Part shown: positions 50,127 to 54,034 of the stretch, one piece after another
How the letters are laid out: each line of letters begins with the position of its first letter
Numbering within the stretch: the first letter of the stretch is position 1
Assembly (NCBI GenBank): GCA_945872155.1
Contig: CAMBYK010000001.1
Location: 1-54,034 of the forward strand
DNA: 54,034 nt
From: an uncultured Candidatus Saccharibacteria bacterium
GTDB taxonomy: Bacteria; Patescibacteriota; Saccharimonadia; Saccharimonadales; Saccharimonadaceae
Direction of reading: 5' to 3'
The notes under the pieces: model-generated
Database searches by the model: none
The model's input: only the letters and a program-made list of their open reading frames with translations
What the model was told of the DNA's origin: nothing
Position numbers and translations under genes: made by a program

Positions 50127-51415
50127 CAATAGAGCCCTCTTTTTTCGCGACGGCGCACAGCGGCGGGCTCGCGACGTGGCAATTTGTCTGCATCCTCAGG
50201 GTTTTTTAAGAGTTTTTCGATAATCCACTCGAGGTATTGACTGCCCTTGAATAAAAGAATTTCTACACCAGTGCTACGCTTTTCGATAAACTCTAGGGCT
50301 TCCCTAGGATCTTCGGTGGTAAAAACTGGGATATTTTGTTCTTTAAGTAGTGGTGCAGTATATTTTTTGGTGCGACGGCCGAGCAAAATCACTTGCTCCG
50401 GCTTAACCTTGGCGATCTCAGCAGCCAGAGCGATATGCTCTTCGCTTTCTATGCTGCCCTGCTCTACCATGTCACCAATAATCAGCCACTTATGGCTGGC
50501 CCTAATTGAGCGAAACATCTCTAAAATAGCTCTTAGGCTAATCAGATGCGCGTTGTAGCTACTGTCGATAATCTTGAGCCCTTTTCTGCCCTCGAAGAAA
50601 GAGTTGCGGCCTGGCGGCAGCGGCATATAAGAAAAATCCGAGTTGGGCTGCATATTGAGATATTCACAAAGATGGATCAGCATGGAGAGCTGAATGCTGA
50701 GGTCGCGCGAAAAAGGCGCCGCAAACACAAAAGTATTTTTGGCAAAGGTGAACTCTGTGCTACTGGGGCGAACTTGATACCGCCTGAGCTCAGACTTCGA
50801 ACATTTGACAGTCTCAGCTCTGATAGCATGTTTGGCAGTGATTTTTTCAATAGCTTTGACCATCAGAGGCGAATCGCTGTCGATAAAAATGCGTTTGGTA
50901 GTATATTGTGGCAACATAGCAAATTCATGGCAAATAGCCTTGTCGATATTTTCAAAATCGCCCGAGGTAATTTGTGATTCGAACTGCACGGCGTGCGAGC
51001 GGCCAAGCGAGATCCATAGCGTCACCTCCGGCTTGAGCCAGCTAGCCAAAAATTCGGCCTCATGGGGGCGTTCGCCATCAATCTCCACCACGTAAAAGCG
51101 CTCGTGATGGCGGAAAAAGATTGCCCGAATGGGAGCCGCCAGCAGCAGATAAAACCATCTGGCGCGCGAGCCAGTGACGCCGCGTAGCCCCAAAATATCG
51201 AAGGCAATGCCAAAAGCAGAATTAGCATCATGGGAATAATGAGCCTTTTTGTCTAGCTGTTGCTCTAAAAGGTGTAGCATTGTAGTCTTGCCTACCGATC
51301 CGGTGATGGCGATAATCCGTGGTTGCCATTTTTGCAAAGAAAAATTAGCAAAAAATCTAAAGTAGCCAGCGGCGATAAAATAGAAGCGTTTTTTGAAACG
51401 CGCAAAATTTGTCAT
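50126..51415 (-). CDS. Mur ligase family protein (MurF-like)
   Basis: A 429-aa ATP-dependent ligase. The P-loop is ITGSVGKTT (37-45), the central domain has YVVEIDGERPHEAEFLASWL, and the C-terminal domain has PPGRNSFFEGRKGLKIIDSS followed by YNAH and KWLIIGDMVEQG, all typical of MurF. MurF adds D-Ala-D-Ala to the UDP-MurNAc tripeptide; here, with FemAB and hydrolase genes, it may be the housekeeping MurF or a variant. The start at 51415 was preferred to 51508 because the -10 box lies six nt before it, implying a leaderless mRNA; no Shine-Dalgarno is seen. Confidence 0.82.
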   Translation of the reverse strand: MTNFARFKKRFYFIAAGYFRFFANFSLQKWQPRIIAITGSVGKTTMLHLLEQQLDKKAHYSHDANSAFGIAFDILGLRGVTGSRARWFYLLLAAPIRAIFFRHHERFYVVEIDGERPHEAEFLASWLKPEVTLWISLGRSHAVQFESQITSGDFENIDKAICHEFAMLPQYTTKRIFIDSDSPLMVKAIEKITAKHAIRAETVKCSKSELRRYQVRPSSTEFTFAKNTFVFAAPFSRDLSIQLSMLIHLCEYLNMQPNSDFSYMPLPPGRNSFFEGRKGLKIIDSSYNAHLISLRAILEMFRSIRASHKWLIIGDMVEQGSIESEEHIALAAEIAKVKPEQVILLGRRTKKYTAPLLKEQNIPVFTTEDPREALEFIEKRSTGVEILLFKGSQYLEWIIEKLLKNPEDADKLPRREPAAVRRREKRGLY

Positions 51416-51421
51416 ATAGAT

Positions 51422-51427
51422 ATTATA
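51422..51427 (-). promoter_or_regulatory. Extended -10 promoter placing the start at the Mur ligase ATG
   Basis: Minus-strand TGC-TATAAT ends six nt before the ATG at 51415. No good -35 box. It is the only promoter seen for the four-gene envelope operon (51415 down to 46337). Confidence 0.55.
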
Positions 51428-51470
51428 GCAAACAAGCGGAAGGTTTTCGAAAAGTTCCACGCTAAGGCAC

Positions 51471-51500
51471 AAAAATCCCCCAGATAGGCTGAGGGATTTT
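51471..51500 (-). terminator. Terminator after rpsJ
   Basis: A 12-bp stem with one G-U pair (51489-51500 with 51472-51483) and a 5-nt loop begins 13 bp after the rpsJ stop; the minus-strand 3' arm ends in ATTTTTG. Confidence 0.8.
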
Positions 51501-51513
51501 GCGCTCAAATAGA

Positions 51514-51840
51514 TTACATTTTGATTTCGGCATCAACGCCAGCAGGAAGAGCAAGATTCTGCAGAGAATCAATGGTCTTAGGTGTGGCATTGGTGATGTC
51601 GATCAAGCGCTTGTGAACTTTCATCTCAAAAGCTTCGCCACCAGTCTTGTAGACGTGTGGAGATTTCACTACGGTGAAAGTGCTGCGCTTGGTAGGCAGA
51701 GGCACTGGGCCGCTGATGCTGGCGCCGGTGCGGATGGCGGTGTCGACGATTTGCTTGGCACTCTGATCTATAACACGGTGATCATAGGCCTTGAGGCGGA
51801 TACGAATTTTGAGACCTTCTGGTTTTTTGGCTTCGGTCAT
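51514..51840 (-). CDS. rpsJ: 30S ribosomal protein S10, separated from its operon
   Basis: A 108-aa S10 with [20 protein letters not shown], the [20 protein letters not shown] loop and [17 protein letters not shown]10 is in the 30S head and partners NusB in antitermination. It is normally the first gene of the S10 operon, directly before rplC, or follows tuf. Here it is monocistronic, with its own promoter, leader hairpin and terminator, about 37 kb from rplC. Confidence 0.97.
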   Translation of the reverse strand: MTEAKKPEGLKIRIRLKAYDHRVIDQSAKQIVDTAIRTGASISGPVPLPTKRSTFTVVKSPHVYKTGGEAFEMKVHKRLIDITNATPKTIDSLQNLALPAGVDAEIKM

Positions 51841-51852
51841 TTTTTCCTTTCA

Positions 51853-51893
51853 ACTCCATAACCTCAGATAGACAATCGATGAGTTTTTGGAGC
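51853..51893 (-). promoter_or_regulatory. Leader hairpin of rpsJ
   Basis: In the roughly 75-nt leader, CTCCA (51888-51892 on the minus strand) pairs with TGGAG (51854-51858), and AACTCA pairs with TGAG(G)TT inside it. It ends about 13 nt before the start codon, next to GAAAGGAAA, so it could affect S10 translation. Confidence 0.45.
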
Positions 51894-51921
51894 TTGATGA
51901 TTATTGTTGATGATTGTTTTA

Positions 51922-51950
51922 TCATAGCGTAAAAGATATGGATTGTCAAG
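51922..51950 (-). promoter_or_regulatory. Promoter for rpsJ
   Basis: Minus-strand consensus TTGACA (51945-51950) and TATGAT (51922-51927), 17 nt apart. The start would be near 51915. Confidence 0.8.
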
Positions 51951-52005
51951 GCGACGAATTACTTTGCGTTGCAATCAAAACCTCTTCTTAAAATTATTAT
52001 ACTTC

Positions 52006-52195
52006 TCTCACTCTCCAACCCTCTGGCCTCCCTTAGCAGGACTTGTTCATTGCTATTTTTACAACATACGTCTGGAATAATCAGTTTTAGTCGCTACGCT
52101 TGCTGATTATTCACAGGTAAGTTGTAAAAATAGCATTCACAAATCTGGTCTAAATCTCATTATGCTAAGTGAGGCCAGAGGGTTGAAGAGTAAGA
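52006..52195. repeat. Large nested palindrome (190 bp) downstream of the FISUMP gene
   Basis: Three nested inverted repeats share one axis. The outer arms are 52006-52038 and 52163-52195 (33 bp, 3-4 mismatches, with 15 perfect pairs CAACCCTCTGGCCTC). The middle arms are TGCTATTTTTACAAC 52051-52065 with 52121-52135 (15 bp perfect). The inner arms are GAATAATCAG 52075-52084 with 52103-52112 (10 bp perfect). Unpaired segments lie between them. No coding region is apparent. It fills most of the 440-bp gap between rpsJ and the surface protein gene. It may be a mobile palindromic element, a recombination site or a long hairpin RNA. Confidence 0.85.
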
Positions 52196-52280
52196 ATAGA
52201 TAATCTCCGTATATGTCTGCCAGCATAACTCCTTCCTGCTCAAAGAGTTCAAGGCAACGGGATGCTAATGGATGGGAACG

Positions 52281-54034
52281 CTAGCGAGCTACACAGCGAG
52301 CAGACAATCCGTAGCCCTTGCCGTTGTTGTACTGGGGGTTGATGCTGCCGCTATTGAAGAACAAATAGTAAGCGCTGTTGCTGCTGAGGACAGTACCAGA
52401 CCATAGCCAGCCGTAATTGCCGCGGCTGTACCAGCTGCCACTGTAGTAGTAGACGCCGGCACGGATAAAATTGAGAGGGGGTTTAATCATTTTACTAGCA
52501 CTAATAGCGCTACTAGTGTTAATAGCTAAACCATACTTAGTATTAAGCAAGTTATAGTATGAGCTATTACCTGTATTTCTTGGCAATGTCCATCCTTTGG
52601 GGCAGATGGAGTCTGCGGCTTCTCCAGAATTGGCAGAGATTAGGCTAGCTCCGTTAGCATCTCTAGCTCCAGCCGTAACCATTGGCCAATCATAGTAGTT
52701 GCCAGCAGATTCTAGTGGAGTGCCAGTAGATGCATGTGTAGCGTCTCCTGCTATGGTGCCAGTAGCGTTGAGGTTTTGTTCTTTATAGTATTCGTATCCC
52801 GGTGCTGGTTTTAGCCAGTGCGGGCCATCACTACCATTTTCCGCCCAGCTTTGCCCAGCGGTCGATGGGCCTGCTGGAGCGGTGAAGGTACGGCCAGCAG
52901 TTAGGTCTGTATCTGCATCTGTCAGGACTTGGTTTGCAGTGGGTGAGAAAGCTAGGTTCTGCGTCATCCAGCAGTTGCCGTCTGCAAGTTTTCTCACCAC
53001 GTAGGTTTTGTTGTCTCTGGTATCAGTAAGAGTGGTTTCTGGGACTTTGTTTTTGTCGGTAGTTCTAGTAGTAGAAGTAGTAGAGACTATGTTAGAGTAA
53101 TCGGCATTATGAGTTGCTCCGTTTATATAGGCGTTTGGGGTAGGAGTGGCAGCACAAATGGCTGGAGTCATTTCCTGCATTTTAGTGATACTCCAGAGGT
53201 CTTTGGGTTGTTCTTTGGCTACACAGCGAGCAGAAAATCCATCGCCCTTGTAGAAGTTCTGGAGGTAGATGATGCCGCTGTTGAAGACCAAACCGTAAGC
53301 GTCGTCGCTGCTGAAGACAGTGCTAGACCACAGTAAACCGTAGTTGCCACGGTTGCTCCAGCTGCCATTATAGCTGTAGTAGCCGGCACGGATAAAATTA
53401 AGGGGAGATTTAATCATTCTAGCATGGCCAGCAGAACTGCCCGGTAAATTGTATTTAGTAACTATTAAGTTATAGTATGAGCTGCTACCTGTGTTTCTTG
53501 GCAGAGTCCAGCCTTTAGGACAAATAGAATCTGCGGCTTCACCGGAACTGGCAGAGATTAGGCTAGCTCCACTGGTATCTCTAGCTCCTGCAGTAACCAT
53601 CGGCCAGTCGTAGTGGTTGCCAGCAGATTCTAGTGGAGTGCCGGTAGAAGAAGGTATAGCATCTTCTTCTATAGTGCCGTCTGGATTGAGGTTTTGTTCT
53701 TTGTAGTATTCATAGCCTGGTTCTGGTTTCAGCCAGTGGGGACCGCCACTACCGTTATACGCCCAGGTTTGTCCAGTAGTAGATGGGCCTGGCGCAGTAA
53801 AGGTTCTACCGCCGTTCATATCAGTATCAGCACTTGTTAATACTTGTCCTGCATTTGGTGAGAAAGCTAGATTCTGCACCATCCAACAATTGCCGTCTGC
53901 AAGTTTCCGGACGACATAGGTTTTGTTGTCTCTGGTGTCGGTAAGGGTAGCTTCTGGGACCTTGTTTTTGTCTGTAGTGTGGAAGGTGGTGGTTTCGGAG
54001 ACTATATTAGAGTAAGTAGAATCTGGGGTTGCTC
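52281..54034 (-). CDS. Surface protein with tandem FISUMP (Fib_succ_major) domains, 5' end outside window
   Basis: The reading frame is open to the right edge, so the N-terminus is missing; about 583 codons are visible. Two tandem repeats of about 265 aa each have the FISUMP pattern: LTDTRDNKTYVVRKLADGNC then WM.QNLAFSP, SGEAADSICPKGWTLPRNTG, and a C-terminal LWS.TV..S..AY...FNSG ending SARCVA. A linker with MQEMTPAICAATPTPN separates them. A 61-aa middle segment differs at only 5 sites between repeats, while the last 58 residues differ at 21 sites plus one indel. The protein ends directly after the second repeat without a sorting signal. A surface adhesin or ligand-binding role is likely but unproven. 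Confidence 0.85.
   Translation of the reverse strand, partial: ATPDSTYSNIVSETTTFHTTDKNKVPEATLTDTRDNKTYVVRKLADGNCWMVQNLAFSPNAGQVLTSADTDMNGGRTFTAPGPSTTGQTWAYNGSGGPHWLKPEPGYEYYKEQNLNPDGTIEEDAIPSSTGTPLESAGNHYDWPMVTAGARDTSGASLISASSGEAADSICPKGWTLPRNTGSSSYYNLIVTKYNLPGSSAGHARMIKSPLNFIRAGYYSYNGSWSNRGNYGLLWSSTVFSSDDAYGLVFNSGIIYLQNFYKGDGFSARCVAKEQPKDLWSITKMQEMTPAICAATPTPNAYINGATHNADYSNIVSTTSTTRTTDKNKVPETTLTDTRDNKTYVVRKLADGNCWMTQNLAFSPTANQVLTDADTDLTAGRTFTAPAGPSTAGQSWAENGSDGPHWLKPAPGYEYYKEQNLNATGTIAGDATHASTGTPLESAGNYYDWPMVTAGARDANGASLISANSGEAADSICPKGWTLPRNTGNSSYYNLLNTKYGLAINTSSAISASKMIKPPLNFIRAGVYYYSGSWYSRGNYGWLWSGTVLSSNSAYYLFFNSGSINPQYNNGKGYGLSARCVAR

Noticed and set aside
52006-52195. Integron attC site
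   Set aside because: The element is longer than usual attC sites, lacks clear RYYYAAC/GTTRRRY ends, and no integrase or cassette array is seen.
51961-52280. Template repeat or Avd gene of a retroelement in the gap beside the FISUMP gene
   Set aside because: Neither strand carries a copy of the variable tracts, and the only frame with a ribosome binding site (ATG near 52223, minus strand) is about 30 codons and runs into the palindrome.
1-54034. tRNA, rRNA or CRISPR array
   Set aside because: No cloverleaf with a T-loop GTTCRA motif, no rRNA stretch and no regularly spaced direct repeats were found in the intergenic regions read by eye; a covariance search would be more sensitive.
1-54034. 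UGA recoded as glycine, as in Gracilibacteria and Absconditabacteria
   Set aside because: TGA ends several genes at positions matching family lengths (for example the aminotransferase at 21761 and the Mur ligase at 50126), and conserved glycines are encoded by GGN.

Overview
The window looks like a chromosome segment of a candidate-phyla-radiation (Patescibacteria) bacterium, most likely a Saccharibacteria (TM7)-type organism. The evidence is: a near-complete S10-spc-alpha ribosomal protein cluster without rpmD (L30), zinc-free forms of L36, L32, S14 and S4, a beta' subunit that has lost the cysteines of both zinc sites, very tight TAATG/ATGA gene overlaps, and surface genes (FISUMP repeats, sortase, LCP, FemAB) typical of small epibiotic bacteria. 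TGA is used as a stop, so the code is standard. The phylum assignment is inference; no rRNA or tRNA gene was seen.

Layout. Nearly everything is on the minus strand, so transcription runs from high to low coordinates. Positions 1-14555 hold ribosomal proteins from L3 to S9, with secY, a sortase (in place of adk/map), infA and rpoA; three internal promoters and one strong terminator split the cluster. Positions 14719-24851 hold an AT-rich surface-polysaccharide locus: LCP ligase, Wzy, Wzx, GT4, a FemAB-like transferase, a sugar-phosphate transferase fused to a GNAT domain, an aminotransferase and a PglF-type dehydratase. This locus lies between rpoC and rplC, where many bacteria carry rpsL-rpsG-fusA-tuf-rpsJ. 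Positions 25041-32586 hold rpoB-rpoC with a structured leader and a candidate small RNA. Then come khpA, rpsP, an orphan gene, the rpmF-nusB-nudix-rnc operon, a second orphan gene with almost the same promoter, leuS, and the only two plus-strand genes (an orphan and a SpoU methyltransferase).

Positions 40893-46298 hold dnaE, a small membrane protein, galU and a membrane protein. Positions 46337-51415 hold an envelope operon: Mur ligase-like protein, alpha/beta hydrolase, a DegT-aminotransferase/FemAB fusion and a second FemAB. rpsJ (S10) sits alone at 51514-51840. The window ends in a partial surface protein with two tandem FISUMP repeats, followed by a large nested palindrome (52006-52195).

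How the genes work together. The dehydratase, aminotransferase, GNAT and phosphoglycosyl transferase domains could make and load a bacillosamine-like di-N-acetylated sugar onto undecaprenyl phosphate. GT4 extends it, Wzx flips it, Wzy polymerises it and LCP could attach it to the wall. The envelope operon near 46-51 kb probably modifies peptidoglycan precursors. Most promoters fit sigma70 boxes 17 nt apart, often with an extended -10 (TGN). Three start codons sit exactly where the transcript should begin, suggesting leaderless mRNAs.

The most striking signal is in the FISUMP protein. Its two repeats are nearly identical except in a C-terminal tract of about 58 residues, where codons differ mainly at positions 1 and 2 while the third base (usually C) is kept. 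That is the pattern expected from adenine-directed diversification by a diversity-generating retroelement, although no template repeat or reverse transcriptase is in the window.
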